A stretch of DNA of 64,000 bases from Actinoalloteichus hoggarensis (GTDB lineage Bacteria > Actinomycetota > Actinomycetes > Mycobacteriales > Pseudonocardiaceae). The stretch's first letter is position 1. Each line of letters starts with the position of its first letter. Positions 34,066-43,496 of this stretch are shown here, piece after piece. The notes under the pieces were generated by a model. It saw only the letters and a list, made by a program, of their open reading frames with translations. It had not been told where the DNA came from and ran no database searches. The position numbers and the translations under genes are program-made. The DNA lies in NCBI RefSeq assembly GCF_002234535.1, contig NZ_CP022521.1, positions 5,146,001-5,210,000 of the forward strand, read 5' to 3'.

Positions 34066-35376
34066 TCAGTCTCTGGCGACCACTTCGACCGCGATGCCGT
34101 CCCTGGGCCGCAGGGCCGCGAAGCTGACAGGACGCACCCGGCCCGCGACGGGGCGCAGCGTCGTCCTGGCCAGCAGCCGAGCGAGCATGACCGTCAACTC
34201 GGTGGTCGCCATGGTGGAGCCGAGGCAGCGGTGCGCGCCGCCGCCGAACGGCAGGAACTCGTGCGGTCCGGGCTTGCGGTATCCCGGCTCGGCGGGGTCC
34301 CAGCGCTGCGGACGGAAGCTCAGCGGATCGGCCCACACCTCGGGGAGCCGGTGCGTCACATACGGACTGAAGATCATCATCGGACCCGCGGGCACCGTGC
34401 GCCCCGCGAACTCGAAGTCCCGGACGATCTTGCGGGCCGAGATGACGGCGGGCGGCCACAAGCGCAGCGTCTCCTGCACCACGCCGTTGAGGTAGGTCAG
34501 TCGTCGCAGGTCGTCGCGGGTGGCGACGCGGTCGGCGAGCACGGAGCGCACCTCCTCGGCGGCCCGTTCCCAGACACCGGGCACGGTCAGCATGGCGTGC
34601 ACCGCCCAGCCGAACACGCCGCTGGTGGTCTCGTAGCCCGCCACGATCAGCGAGGCCGCCTGATCGCGGATCTCCCGGTCGCTCAGGGCGTCGCCGTCGT
34701 CGTCCCGGCCGTTGACGAGTGCGGCCAGTACGTTGTCGTCGTCGTCGATCTCACCGCGTCGGGTACGGGCGATCTCGGCGTAGACGCGCTCGTCGACCAC
34801 CGCTCGATCACGAACCGCCCGCCGCCAGGCCGCCGTGTCGAACCGCCTGCGGAACTCGAGGACGGTCGGCAGGTCGTTCATGAGAGACAGCAGCGACTGG
34901 AGGTGTCGGCCGAAGAAGTCGGCATCGGCGGCCAGCCTGCGCCCGAACAACGACTCGATCGTGGTCCGTCGGATCGCCGCGCGGAACTCCTGGTAGACGT
35001 CCACGGTCCGACCGGGCCGCCAGGCGTCCAGCGTCGCGTCGGCCTGCGCCGTCATGATCGCCAGGTAGCCGTCGATCTGCCGGTGGTGCAGCGCGGGGGC
35101 CACCAGCCTGCGACGGCGGCGGTGCTCGTCGCCGTCGCTGAGCAGCAGCGCGCTCTCGCCGCTGACGGGCACGAGGACTTCGAACGCCTCCCGGGTGCGG
35201 AACAGCTCCGCGTTGGCGAAGACGAAGGAGTTCGCCGCAGGCCCCATCAGATACACGAAACCCCGACGTCCGAGGCCCGCCCGCATCAGCGGCCCGAAGC
35301 GCCGGTGCATGGCGTACAGCGCGTCCCCCGGTCGATAGCCGATCGCCGGCCCGGCGCCACCCGCGTTCTTCGACAT
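34066..35376 (-). CDS. Cytochrome P450
   Basis: 436 residues from ATG 35376 (GGGGG seven bases upstream; a GTG codon directly before is the alternative). All P450 signatures are present: I-helix AGYETTS (246-252), K-helix ETLR (302-305), FRPQRW (about 353-358) and the heme loop FGGGAHRCLG (376-385) with C383 as iron ligand. It has no N-terminal membrane anchor and is soluble. The sequence type (VYLMGPAANSFVFANAELF, GAHRCLGSTMATTELTVML) is nearer the CYP4/CYP110-like group acting on lipophilic substrates than to polyketide-tailoring P450s. No ferredoxin gene is adjacent. Probably controlled by the TetR gene upstream. Confidence 0.93.
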   Translation of the reverse strand: MSKNAGGAGPAIGYRPGDALYAMHRRFGPLMRAGLGRRGFVYLMGPAANSFVFANAELFRTREAFEVLVPVSGESALLLSDGDEHRRRRRLVAPALHHRQIDGYLAIMTAQADATLDAWRPGRTVDVYQEFRAAIRRTTIESLFGRRLAADADFFGRHLQSLLSLMNDLPTVLEFRRRFDTAAWRRAVRDRAVVDERVYAEIARTRRGEIDDDDNVLAALVNGRDDDGDALSDREIRDQAASLIVAGYETTSGVFGWAVHAMLTVPGVWERAAEEVRSVLADRVATRDDLRRLTYLNGVVQETLRLWPPAVISARKIVRDFEFAGRTVPAGPMMIFSPYVTHRLPEVWADPLSFRPQRWDPAEPGYRKPGPHEFLPFGGGAHRCLGSTMATTELTVMLARLLARTTLRPVAGRVRPVSFAALRPRDGIAVEVVARD

Positions 35377-35399
35377 CACTCATCCCCCAGCTCATATCC

Positions 35400-35413
35400 G
35401 CTACACATGTAGC
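35400..35413. promoter_or_regulatory. 14-bp inverted repeat in front of the P450 gene
   Basis: GCTACA-CA-TGTAGC, 6-bp perfect arms with a 2-nt centre, 24 bp upstream of the P450 ATG and about 12 bp before its ribosome-binding site. This is a normal place for a TetR-type operator overlapping the promoter. The regulator at 35943-36542 is the natural candidate (inference). Confidence 0.5.
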
Positions 35414-35942
35414 AAACACGATACGGGAGAGCCTCCCGACCGGAACGCGAACCCGCGACTCGTCGGCGGCGGAGGGGAACCGGTCGACGCCTGCCCGCCC
35501 GCCCGGCGGCGGGCGCCTCGGCGACCGGTCGCCCCACACGGGTCGTCGGCTACGGCAGGCGGGTCGCTCCCCCGCCCGCCGCACCCGCCGGGCGCCACGC
35601 TCGCGGCGATCGATCGACGCGTGGACCGATCGCTGTGCAGGCCGGCCCAGACCCGACGCGGCGAGACCAGCGGGGATCGGACGGCGGCGGAGCGATCGCC
35701 GCCGCGTGGTCCGCCCAGGTGCGTCGAGCGGCGCCCAGTCGCGTGTGCGCTGGTGACGGCGTCCGCCTCGGCGCGTCATGGCCCGAGGGCGCGCTCGGTA
35801 CCGGTGATCCACGCTGCCGACGGGCAGGGGCCGGGAGCGACACGCCCGCCCGGCCGGAGGCCCGCACCCGACAGGGCACTCCACGACGTGCGCGGTCTCG
35901 CCGAAGGCGACGCCCCGACGCGGACGAAGCCACGAGCCGGAG
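35414..35942. other. Intergenic stretch between P450 and TetR genes
   Basis: About 530 bp; apart from the operator-like repeat at its left edge I see no domain-bearing frame, RNA gene or repeat. Probable P450 promoter and TetR 3' region. Confidence 0.4.
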
Positions 35943-36542
35943 TCAGGGCACGAACCCGCGAAGCATCACCTCCACCGAGCGGCGCAGTCCGGCCCGTTCC
36001 GCGCCGCCCAGGAACGGCCGCGCCAGCGCCGAGTACAGGATTCCGTCCAGGCCCGCGAGCAGCACGCGTGCCGCCTCCTCCGGCTCGGCGACTCCGACCT
36101 CTCGCATGCCCGCGGCGGCGCGGACGACGAAGCGGCGGCTGGCCGCCTCCAGCTCCGGCGCGAGTTCGCTGCGCCGCATAGCGTCCAGATACAGCTCCAT
36201 CCTGGCGAGGGTGCGGGACCGCGCCGGGCCGAGCCAGTGCGCGAGCAGGTCGGTGTAGACGTCGACGATGCGGGCCAGATCCTCGGCCGTGGCGACGCTC
36301 CACCCGGTGGACGGGATCTGGTCGGCCCAGGCCTCGTCCAGTTCGACCAGGCGGTCCAGGACGCCGGACAGCAGGGCGAGTCGGGTGCGGAAGCAGCTGC
36401 TGGTGCTGCCGGGAGGCAGCCCGGCCTTGGCGTCGACCGCCCGGTGCGTCAATCCGCGAAGCCCGTCTTCGGCGATCACCTCGATCGCCGCGTCGGCGGC
36501 CCGCTGTCGTCGTGGTCGCTTCTTGCTCGCAGGGATCGTCAC
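35943..36542 (-). CDS. TetR-family transcriptional regulator
   Basis: 199 residues. N-terminal helix-turn-helix (about 10-55): RQRAADAAIEVIAEDGLRGLTHRAVDAKAGLPPGSTSSCFRT in outline, with the usual two-helix spacing, then an all-helical ligand domain (WADQIPSTGWSVATAEDL, then RARMELYLDAMRRSELAPELEAA). The pattern TSSCFRTRLALL replaces the usual YYHFxSKExL, as in a TetR subgroup related to TetR_C_11-type proteins. It lies upstream of the P450 on the same strand, and downstream of the serine hydrolase gene. Confidence 0.88.
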   Translation of the reverse strand: MTIPASKKRPRRQRAADAAIEVIAEDGLRGLTHRAVDAKAGLPPGSTSSCFRTRLALLSGVLDRLVELDEAWADQIPSTGWSVATAEDLARIVDVYTDLLAHWLGPARSRTLARMELYLDAMRRSELAPELEAASRRFVVRAAAGMREVGVAEPEEAARVLLAGLDGILYSALARPFLGGAERAGLRRSVEVMLRGFVP

Positions 36543-36568
36543 GAGGGATCACGATGCTGCCGGGCACC

Positions 36569-36588
36569 CGTCGGGAGCAAGCCCGACG
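36569..36588. repeat. 7-bp inverted repeat between serine hydrolase and TetR genes
   Basis: CGTCGGG and CCCGACG with a 6-nt spacer, 27 bp upstream of the TetR start and 35 bp after the serine hydrolase stop. Either a weak terminator or a TetR autoregulatory site; it does not resemble the P450 repeat. Confidence 0.35.
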
Positions 36589-36622
36589 CGGCCGCACCGA
36601 CGATCGGCCGAGGCGAGTCCGG

Positions 36623-37873
36623 TCAGTTCAGCGCGGCCAGGACGAGGTTCCTGATCGCCCGATGACACCGGACCTGCACCGGCTCCGACAGGGTGTGGGT
36701 GAAGAAGACCACGCCCAGATCCTCCCGAGGATCGGCCCACCAGGTGGTGCCCGCCGCGCCCGGCCAGCTGACCTCGCCGATCGAGCCGGGGCCCTCGGCG
36801 CCGCCCGAGGAGGTCCGTACCGCCAGCCCCAGGCCGAACCGGTGTCCCGGGCTCCATCCCGGCTGCTGGAGCTGCCCGACGTCGGCCGCCTCGTCGAGCT
36901 GATCGGCGAGCATGTGCTCGACGGTCTTGCGGCCCAGCAGCCGTCGTCCGTCGAGTCGGCCGCCGCCGAGCAGCAGCCGGATGAACCGCAGGTAGTCCTC
37001 GGCGGAGCCGACCAGGCCCGCGCCGCCGGAGTCGAAGCGCGCGATCGTCAGGTCGGGAAGCTCCTGCGGTGCTCCCGTCAGCGGGTCCGTCGGCGCGGCC
37101 GCCGCATAGCGCTCGCCCTGCCCGGCGGGCACGCCGAAGGTCGTCGACCGCATCCCCGACGGCGCCAGGACGCTCTCGTGCAGGTAGGCACCCAGCGACA
37201 TCCCGGTGATCGACTCGATGACGAAGCCCGTCAGGTCGAGCCCCCATCCGTAGTGCCACCGGCTCCCCGGCTCGTGCAGCAGGGGCAGCGCGGCCAGCCG
37301 GCCGGCGAACTCCGCTCCGGTGAGGTCCGTCATCCCGCCGCCCACCGCCTCGGCATAGGCCGCATGCACCGGCGTGTCGCCGAGGAATCCCTCCGGGATT
37401 CCCGCGGTGTGGCGGAGCAGGTCGCGCACGGTCGGCTGTCGGCGGGCCGGGCGGGTCGCGATCCCCGCGACCACGTCGGCGCCGCTCGACGGCGCGGCGA
37501 CGTCGAGGTCGGCGACCCGCCGATCCGCGAATTCAGGCAGATACGCCGCGACCTCGGCGTCCAGGTCGAGCCTGCCCTGCTCGACGAGGGTCAGGGCGGC
37601 CACCGTGGTGAGCGGCTTGGTCATCGAGGCGATCCAGAACAGCGAATCGGTCGTCAGAGGGACGCGCCGGACGGGGTCGCGGTGACCGATCGCCGTGGAG
37701 AAGACCGTCCCGTCGCCGCGGGCGATACCGACGACGGCGCCGGGAATCCGGCCCGCGGCCACCTCGGCGGTCAGGAAGTCCTCGATTCGTCGCAGCCGCG
37801 CAGGGTCGAAGCCCGCCGAGGCCGGGTCGAGCCGGGGAGCGTCGACGGGCGTGCCGCTCGGTCGCGGTGTCAT
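36623..37873 (-). CDS. Serine hydrolase of the class C beta-lactamase/esterase family
   Basis: 416 residues. Nucleophile motif S83-M-T-K86, the tyrosine motif in RWHYGWGLDLTGFVIE (about 207-222; YxN replaced, as in esterase-like members) and the third-box equivalent GEVSWPGAAGT (about 370). No signal peptide, so it is likely a cytoplasmic esterase/amidase (EstB-like) rather than a beta-lactamase or cell-wall enzyme. It faces a LysR gene across 167 bp, a layout in which LysR usually controls the divergent gene. Confidence 0.88.
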   Translation of the reverse strand: MTPRPSGTPVDAPRLDPASAGFDPARLRRIEDFLTAEVAAGRIPGAVVGIARGDGTVFSTAIGHRDPVRRVPLTTDSLFWIASMTKPLTTVAALTLVEQGRLDLDAEVAAYLPEFADRRVADLDVAAPSSGADVVAGIATRPARRQPTVRDLLRHTAGIPEGFLGDTPVHAAYAEAVGGGMTDLTGAEFAGRLAALPLLHEPGSRWHYGWGLDLTGFVIESITGMSLGAYLHESVLAPSGMRSTTFGVPAGQGERYAAAAPTDPLTGAPQELPDLTIARFDSGGAGLVGSAEDYLRFIRLLLGGGRLDGRRLLGRKTVEHMLADQLDEAADVGQLQQPGWSPGHRFGLGLAVRTSSGGAEGPGSIGEVSWPGAAGTTWWADPREDLGVVFFTHTLSEPVQVRCHRAIRNLVLAALN

Positions 37874-38040
37874 GGCCGATCCTCTCGTGGTCGGACGGCG
37901 GCGGACGGGGTCGCCCGCGGGGTCGCCCTGCGGCGACGCCGAATCGCGCCCGGAGTCCGCGCTCCTTCGGCACCCATGCTGCGGCCCGCCGTGGCATCAT
38001 GTCCAACGATGGATGTCGATCGACTGAATCGGGATTTTCG

Positions 38041-38943
38041 ATGGAGACGCGACTGTTGCGCAGCTTCCTCGCCGTCGTCCGCACCGGAGGCATCACGACG
38101 GCGGCCGCCGAGCTGAGCTTCGTGCAGTCCACCGTCACCGCCCATGTGCAGTCGCTGGAACGACTCGTCGGCGTGCCGCTGTTCGAACGTCTCCCCGGCG
38201 GAACGGTGCCGACCGACGCGGGCCGCCGCCTCGCCGGACACGCCGCCGACCTCCTCGATCGCGAGGACCGGATGCTGGCCGAGTTCGGACCCGAGGGGCA
38301 CCGACCCGCCGGGATCGTGCGGCTGCACGCGCCCGAGTCGATCTGCGCCTACTGTCTGCCGCCCGTGCTGCGGCGGCTCGGCAGGCGCCATCCGGACGTC
38401 CGGCTCTCGCTGGTGCCCGCGACCACCAAGGCCGCGTTGACGGCGGTCCTGGACCGCCGCGCCGACCTCGCCCTGATCCTGGAGCCCTCCGTGGCGACGG
38501 CGGGGCTCGACGTCGTCGACCTCGCGCCGCAGCGCCTCTCGGTGGTCGCGCCGCCGGACACCGCCCTGCCGCGGGACCGCGCGCCGACGGTCGCCGAACT
38601 CGCCGCGGCGGGCGTGCTGCTGCTGGAGGACGGCTGCGGATACAGCGACGAACTCGCCGCGCTGCTCGCCGCCGTCGACCCGGCCACCAGCCCACCCCGC
38701 TACGGCAGCGTCGAGACCGTGAAGCGGTGCGTGGAGGCGGGACTGGGGGTGGCCCTGCTGCCCGCCCTCACGGTCGAGGCCGAGGCCGAGCAGGGCAGGC
38801 TCGTCGAGCTGACACCGCCGCCGATGGCGGATCGGCGACTCTGGCTGGTGCGTCAGACGAACCGCTGGGCCTCCCCCGCCGTCGAGGCCGTACGCACCCT
38901 GCTCGTCGCGGAGTGCGGCATCGACGAGACCGCACCGAGCTGA
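38041..38943 (+). CDS. LysR-family transcriptional regulator
   Basis: 300 residues. Winged helix at 1-60 (LRSFLAVVRTGGITTAAAELSFVQSTVTAHVQSLERLVGV in outline), a linker helix, then the two-lobed LysR effector domain (about 90-290) with IVRLHAPESICAYCLPPVLRRL and CVEAGLGVALLPALTV. It reads away from the serine hydrolase gene. A loose T-N11-A element with ATC/GAT ends lies at about 37996-38010, 31 bp upstream of this ATG; I regard it as a possible LysR box only. Effector unknown. Confidence 0.92.
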   Translation: METRLLRSFLAVVRTGGITTAAAELSFVQSTVTAHVQSLERLVGVPLFERLPGGTVPTDAGRRLAGHAADLLDREDRMLAEFGPEGHRPAGIVRLHAPESICAYCLPPVLRRLGRRHPDVRLSLVPATTKAALTAVLDRRADLALILEPSVATAGLDVVDLAPQRLSVVAPPDTALPRDRAPTVAELAAAGVLLLEDGCGYSDELAALLAAVDPATSPPRYGSVETVKRCVEAGLGVALLPALTVEAEAEQGRLVELTPPPMADRRLWLVRQTNRWASPAVEAVRTLLVAECGIDETAPS

Positions 38944-39175
38944 CGGCGCGGCCGGACCGGCGCGGGCACCGGGCGACGGCCGCGATCGGCGGACACCCGG
39001 ACGCGGTCGGCCCCGGTCGAGCAGCCGGGACGTCGTCACCGCGCGCGCCGGACCCGAGACTGACGGCCACCGCCGCTAGGTTCCCCGTGGCGGGCGCGAG
39101 TGCGCCCGCCGCGCCGCCGTGTCCGCGCCCGTCGCCGGGCCGGCGCAGCCGGTGCTCAGGGGAGAGGGGCAACGG

Positions 39176-39925
39176 ATGTCGTTGGAGGACAAGGTCGCCG
39201 CGGTCTACGGCGGCGGGGGCGCGATCGGCGGCGCGGTGGCCCGCGCGTTCGCGCGGCACGGGGCCAGGGTGTTCCTGGCGGGTCGATCCGGCGAGCCGAT
39301 GGAGCGGGTGGTCGCCGAGATCGAGGCGGCGGGCGCCGTGGCCGAGTCGACCGTCCTGGACGCGCTCGACGAGGCCGCGGTCGACGCCTTCGTCGACGAC
39401 GTGGCCGGCAAGGCCGGTCGGATCGACGTGTCCTTCAACCTCATCGGACTGGGCGACGTCCAGCAGCCGCTGACCGAGATCTCGGTGGACGACTTCCTCA
39501 CCCCGATCACCACCGCGATGCGCTCTCACTTCCTCACCACCAGGGCCGCCGCGCGCCACATGATCCCGCAGGGCTCCGGTGTCGTCCTGGCCTTCGGCGG
39601 CTCCGGGCCGCAGACCATGCCCGGCCTCGGCGGTTTCAAGATCGCTCTGGACGCCCTGGAGGGGCTTCGCCGACAGTGGGCCTGCGAACTCGGCGGACAC
39701 GGCATTCGCGTCGTCACCCTGACCACGGGCGGCGTGCCCGAGTCGATCCCCGCCGACTTCGCGACCCGGCAGCAGATCACCGAGGGCATCGCGCGGTCCG
39801 GGCTGCTCGGCCGGGCCGCGACGCTGTCCGACGTCGGCGAGGTCGCCGCCTTCGTCGCCTCCGACGCGGCCAGGACCATCACGTCGGCCGCGGTCAACAT
39901 GTCCTGCGGGGCGATCGTGGACTGA
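39176..39925 (+). CDS. Atypical SDR-fold oxidoreductase lacking the catalytic tyrosine
   Basis: 249 residues from ATG 39176, placed by GGGGAGAGGGG upstream; the longer frame from 39119 is less likely. Rossmann glycine motif YGGGGAIGGAVARAFARHG (10-28) and a C-terminal GEVAAFVASDAARTITSAAVNMSCG as in classical SDRs. The catalytic stretch reads LAFGGSGPQTMPGLGGFKIALDAL in outline: the lysine is present but the tyrosine four residues before it is replaced by leucine. It may be a non-catalytic or altered-mechanism family member. Neighbours are LysR (upstream) and a convergent TspO-like gene. Confidence 0.82.
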   Translation: MSLEDKVAAVYGGGGAIGGAVARAFARHGARVFLAGRSGEPMERVVAEIEAAGAVAESTVLDALDEAAVDAFVDDVAGKAGRIDVSFNLIGLGDVQQPLTEISVDDFLTPITTAMRSHFLTTRAAARHMIPQGSGVVLAFGGSGPQTMPGLGGFKIALDALEGLRRQWACELGGHGIRVVTLTTGGVPESIPADFATRQQITEGIARSGLLGRAATLSDVGEVAAFVASDAARTITSAAVNMSCGAIVD

Positions 39926-40014
39926 CGGCCGCGCGCCGGGGCGGCCGGGTCGGTCGGGCGGCAGAGAGCCGCGCCGGGCTGTCCGCCCCGCGCGGGCGGG
40001 CGGGACCGACGCCG

Positions 40015-40836
40015 TCAGCCCCAGCCCAGTCGCGTGCGTCCCCCGGCCGCGTCGCGATCCCGGCATCGGACGACGGCCGCCGACAGCGTCACCACGATGC
40101 CGAGCAGCGCCGCCACCGCGACCAGCCCGATCGACGTGCCGAGCGCGATCCAGGCCAGCGCCCAGATCACCGAGGTCACGAAGCCGACGATCGCGACGGA
40201 GTTGATCACCACGAGCACGACGACCGCGACGGTCACCAGCACGGCGGCCACCGCCACCGACGCCGTGAGCCCCTCGGACAACCGCAGTCCCAGCGCCGAC
40301 GCCGTGGTGGCGGCCCCCACCACCGTCGCCATCGTCACCCAGCCGGTGTAGAGGGTGACCGGGAGGTACAGCAGCAGTCGGTCGCCCCAGCCCCGCGCCT
40401 GCGTCTCGGCGATCCGGATCCACGCCAGGATCAGGCAACCCAGCAGGGCGAGGATCACGACCTCGGCGAACACGATCCAGCGCTGTCCGAAGACGAGGAC
40501 CCAGCCCGCGTTGAGCACGCCCGCCGCCACCAGCCACCAGCCGGACCGGCGGTGCACCCGCCTGCCGCGTTGCCCCGGCAGCGCCGCCCGCACGGCCAGG
40601 GCCAGGGTCGCGACGTAGATCAGCGACCAGATCGTGAAGGCGCCGCCGCCCGGCAGCAGCGCGGTGGGATAGGAGTTCGCGACCGCGCCGATCCGCTCGC
40701 CCCACAGCCCGATGCCGCCGACCGCCCCGGCCACGATCTGGCCGAGCATCGCGATCAGCAGCGCCACCGTGCGCACCGTGTCCGCCGCCGTGGGCACGGG
40801 GTCGTCGATCGGCCGCGTCGTGCTCGTCTCGCTCAT
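40015..40836 (-). CDS. TspO/MBR-like tryptophan-rich membrane protein
   Basis: 273 residues from ATG 40836, with CAGGAGCG upstream. Eight or so hydrophobic helices. The N-terminal half has FTIWSLIYVATLALAVRAAL and WWLVAAGVLNAGWVLVFGQRW, the W-rich pattern of TspO/MBR relatives (WxxxNxxW). A normal TspO has five helices and about 160 residues, so this is an extended member, perhaps with a duplicated half. Such proteins bind porphyrins or lipids; the substrate here is unknown. Convergent with the SDR gene. Confidence 0.72.
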   Translation of the reverse strand: MSETSTTRPIDDPVPTAADTVRTVALLIAMLGQIVAGAVGGIGLWGERIGAVANSYPTALLPGGGAFTIWSLIYVATLALAVRAALPGQRGRRVHRRSGWWLVAAGVLNAGWVLVFGQRWIVFAEVVILALLGCLILAWIRIAETQARGWGDRLLLYLPVTLYTGWVTMATVVGAATTASALGLRLSEGLTASVAVAAVLVTVAVVVLVVINSVAIVGFVTSVIWALAWIALGTSIGLVAVAALLGIVVTLSAAVVRCRDRDAAGGRTRLGWG

Positions 40837-41100
40837 GAACCGCTCCTGTCGTTCGGCGGGTTCGTCCCGGGTCGGCGGCGGCCCGCTCACGGTCTCGTGC
40901 TTCGTCGGCTCCCCCGACGGAGCCGCCCGGCCCGGCCGGTCGTGGCGACCGTCGGTGCCGGCCGGCTGCCGCGAATCCATCCCCGCCGTCGAGTCCCTCG
41001 GGGCGGGAGACAGCCGCGTCAGGGCGCCGGCTGGACGGGCGCAGGTTCAGGAAGTCGACTCAGGACGACGAATGCCGGCGGCGACCCGTGCTCCGGCAGG

Positions 41101-42079
41101 TCAGGGCTCGACGTCCGCCGCCCGCGCGCAGGACTCCCACAGGCCCCGTCGCCGTGCGGCGTGCTTCCCGCCCTCCATGGCGGCAGCACGGGCGGCCGGG
41201 CCCGCCGGTCGCGCCAGAAGCGACCGACGACCGGCCGGGGTTCCACGGCGGTGATCAAGACCTTCGTGTCGGCGCCCTGCTCGCCGGTGCGCGGCTGCCG
41301 AGCGGCGATCCGGTGGAAGCCCGGCGGTGCCGAGGCGATGCCGGGCGTGTCGACCCGGCCCGGATGCATCGCGTGGCAGGCGATGCCGTCCGGAGCCCGG
41401 CGACGCACCGGCTCCGGCAGCGGAGCGACCTGCATCCGTTTGCCGTGCGCGTAGGCGACGGCTCCCCGATAGCGACCGGAGCGGTACTCCGGGGCCGCCA
41501 CCGGCGGCTGGGCGAACATGCCGCCGCTGGACGCCCGGATCACCCGTGCCGCGCCCGCCGCACGCAACGCGGGCCGCAGTGACTCGGTCATGCGCACCGG
41601 ACCGAGGACACGCATGGCCGGCCTCGACTCACCGCCCCCGGTGGTGGTGCGTCGATGCGCGGCCGGCACGCCCGCGTCACGCACCAGCGCGTCCAGCGTC
41701 GACTCGGCTCGCAGGAACTCGGCGGCGAACCGGCGGACGGCGTCGATCTCGCTGACGTCGCACCGCCGGGCGCGCAACCGGGCGGCGAGGCAGGCGGCGC
41801 GGAGTTCGGCACGGGTCCGTTCTCCCTCGGCCGGGTCCCGGATCACCGGATGCACTCGCGCGCCGAGCCGTGCCAGTCCGGCGGCGACGGCGGACCGGCC
41901 GAGACCGGAGTTCGCCCCGGTGTCGAGCGCGGAGGCCCCCGCCAACGCCTGCGGGGCGGGGTCGGCGGGCCGGCCCGCAGCCTGCCGCGCAGCAGGGGAC
42001 TCCACCAGGGGTACCGGCCGAGAGCGGTCCGGTCCAGCGACGTGTCCAGCAGCAGGCCGCCACGCGCCGCCACGGTCAT
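41101..42079 (-). pseudogene. Frameshifted SDR oxidoreductase
   Basis: The reading starts at ATG 42079 after GAGGGGAGACG, giving LLLDTSLDRTALGRYPWWSPLLRGRLRA, which matches the N-terminus of a known actinobacterial SDR type. Around 41970 the frame must shift to continue GRPADPAPQALAG into the Rossmann motif TGANSGLGRS; the body (RRCDVSEIDAVRRFAAEF, the VRMTESLRPAL region, SSGGMF, YAHGK, HAMHPGRVDTPG, GFHRI) follows in one frame. Near 41175, after FWRDRRARPPVLPPW, a second shift is needed to reach the ancestral end GLWESCARAADVEP with TGA at 41101-41103. Two frame changes plus altered residues (NAG now RDAG) mean it is broken unless the sequence has errors. Confidence 0.72.
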
Positions 42080-42279
42080 CTCGCCGTCTCCCCTCGATCC
42101 GCCCTCCCGGCGCTCCGTCGGAGTCCCGGCCGCCCGTATCGGGGGCAGGGCCGCTTCTGGTCGTGCCCGGCGGCGATCCGGTTCTCCGGTCCCACGGCCG
42201 CCCCGATCTCGGGAGCCGGCCCCCGCGCCGGGGTTCGACGGCGACCGGCGCGACATCGGGAGGGCGCGATGCCGCATCG

Positions 42280-42693
42280 TCACGGCGCCGCGTCGGAATC
42301 CATCGAGGTGACCTCCCACTGGTGGCCGTCGACGTCCTGGAAACGGCGCAGGTACATGGGGTTGGGCTCGGTGAGGTCGGGCTCGGCTCCCCCGCCCGCC
42401 GACAGCGCCGCCTCGACGAGGCGATCCACCCCGGACCGGCCCTCGGCGGTCAACGTCAGGATCACCTCGGTACTCAGGGCGGCGTCCGCGACGGGCTTGC
42501 CGGTGAAGGTCGCGAAGAACGGCTCGACGAGCAGCATCAGGTAGACGGTCTCACTGACGACCATGCAGGAGGCGTTCTCATCGGAGTACCGCGGGTTCTT
42601 GGTGAATCCGAGTGCCTCGTAGAAGGCGGTCGCCCGCCCGAGTTCCTTGACGGGCAGGTTCACGAAGAACAACGGGCTCATGGACAGACTCAT
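42280..42693 (-). CDS. VOC-superfamily (glyoxalase/dioxygenase fold) protein
   Basis: 137 residues. Two beta-alpha-beta-beta-beta modules: FFVNLPVKELGRATAFYEALGF at the start and RRFQDVDGHQWEVTSMD at the end, the usual ends of a VOC domain. The subgroup (ENASCMVVSETVYLMLLVEPFFATFTGK) is the PhnB/lactoylglutathione lyase-like type often annotated as a glyoxalase or antibiotic-resistance relative. The metal-site Glu residues cannot be fixed by eye. ATG at 42693 has a GAGAGAG site. It is downstream of the long gap at 42694-43496, so it has its own promoter. Confidence 0.88.
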   Translation of the reverse strand: MSLSMSPLFFVNLPVKELGRATAFYEALGFTKNPRYSDENASCMVVSETVYLMLLVEPFFATFTGKPVADAALSTEVILTLTAEGRSGVDRLVEAALSAGGGAEPDLTEPNPMYLRRFQDVDGHQWEVTSMDSDAAP

Positions 42694-43496
42694 CTCTCTC
42701 GACCGGCGCGCTCGGACAGGGTGACGGGCGGGATCGGCACGCCTCGCTGCTCACCCTGGCAGCTCCGGGGCACGAAGCCGACGCGACGCGCCTACCCCGG
42801 TGGAGTGCCTTTCTCGGCGGGTCGGTCTGGTGGTTCCGCGGCCTCGGTCGCCGCAGGCACCTCCGCGAGAGCGGGCGCTCGGAGGTCCGCCGCCGCTCAC
42901 GCCGTCAGGCGCGCCGCCCTCTCGGCCGCGTCGCGTCCCGTCCGCCCTTCGGGGCGTGCGTGCCCCCGCTTCCGCCCCGCCCTTCTCGACGCCGGCCGGC
43001 CGGTCGCCGCCTCCCTGAGAGGACCGGATCGGCGGGTCGGCCGGGTGATCCGCAGGGTGCGCGGCGCGGTCATCGTGTCTCCGCCCGCCCCTTCCGCCGC
43101 CGTGACCCCGCCGCCGCGTTCCCGCACCGCCGAGCACGACACCCGGTCGACCATCCGACCGCCGTCGTCACGGCGCCCCGGCCAGGAGCCGCAGCGGGGG
43201 TCCGCCGGGGCGGAGTCAGCGGTCGCCCGGACTCGCTCTCGGCTCCGCCCTCGACCGACGGTGGAGCGGGCACGGGCGGCGGGGCGAGCGGGCCGCCGCG
43301 GCCGGGTCGTCTCCTCCCACCGTGTCCGTCCCTGTCACCAGGTTCGGACGGGCCGGCCGGCCACGACGGCGGGCCGTGCACACACCCCGCGTGCCCGGAC
43401 TCGACCGGCCCGCGGGGAGGACGCCGACGACCGCCGGACACGCCGGGCCGCCGGTGGACACGCGGGACGCCGAGTGCGTCGATCAGCGGCCGCAGG
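42694..43496. other. 803-bp gap without a credible gene
   Basis: Extremely GC-rich. Frames on both strands are Arg/Gly/Pro-rich with no family resemblance. It should hold the VOC promoter; no distinct palindrome or terminator was identified. Confidence 0.4.

Noticed and set aside
42751-43137. 128-codon minus-strand frame in the gap before the alpha/beta hydrolase
   Set aside because: Gly/Arg-rich low complexity; overlapping frames on both strands look equally open.
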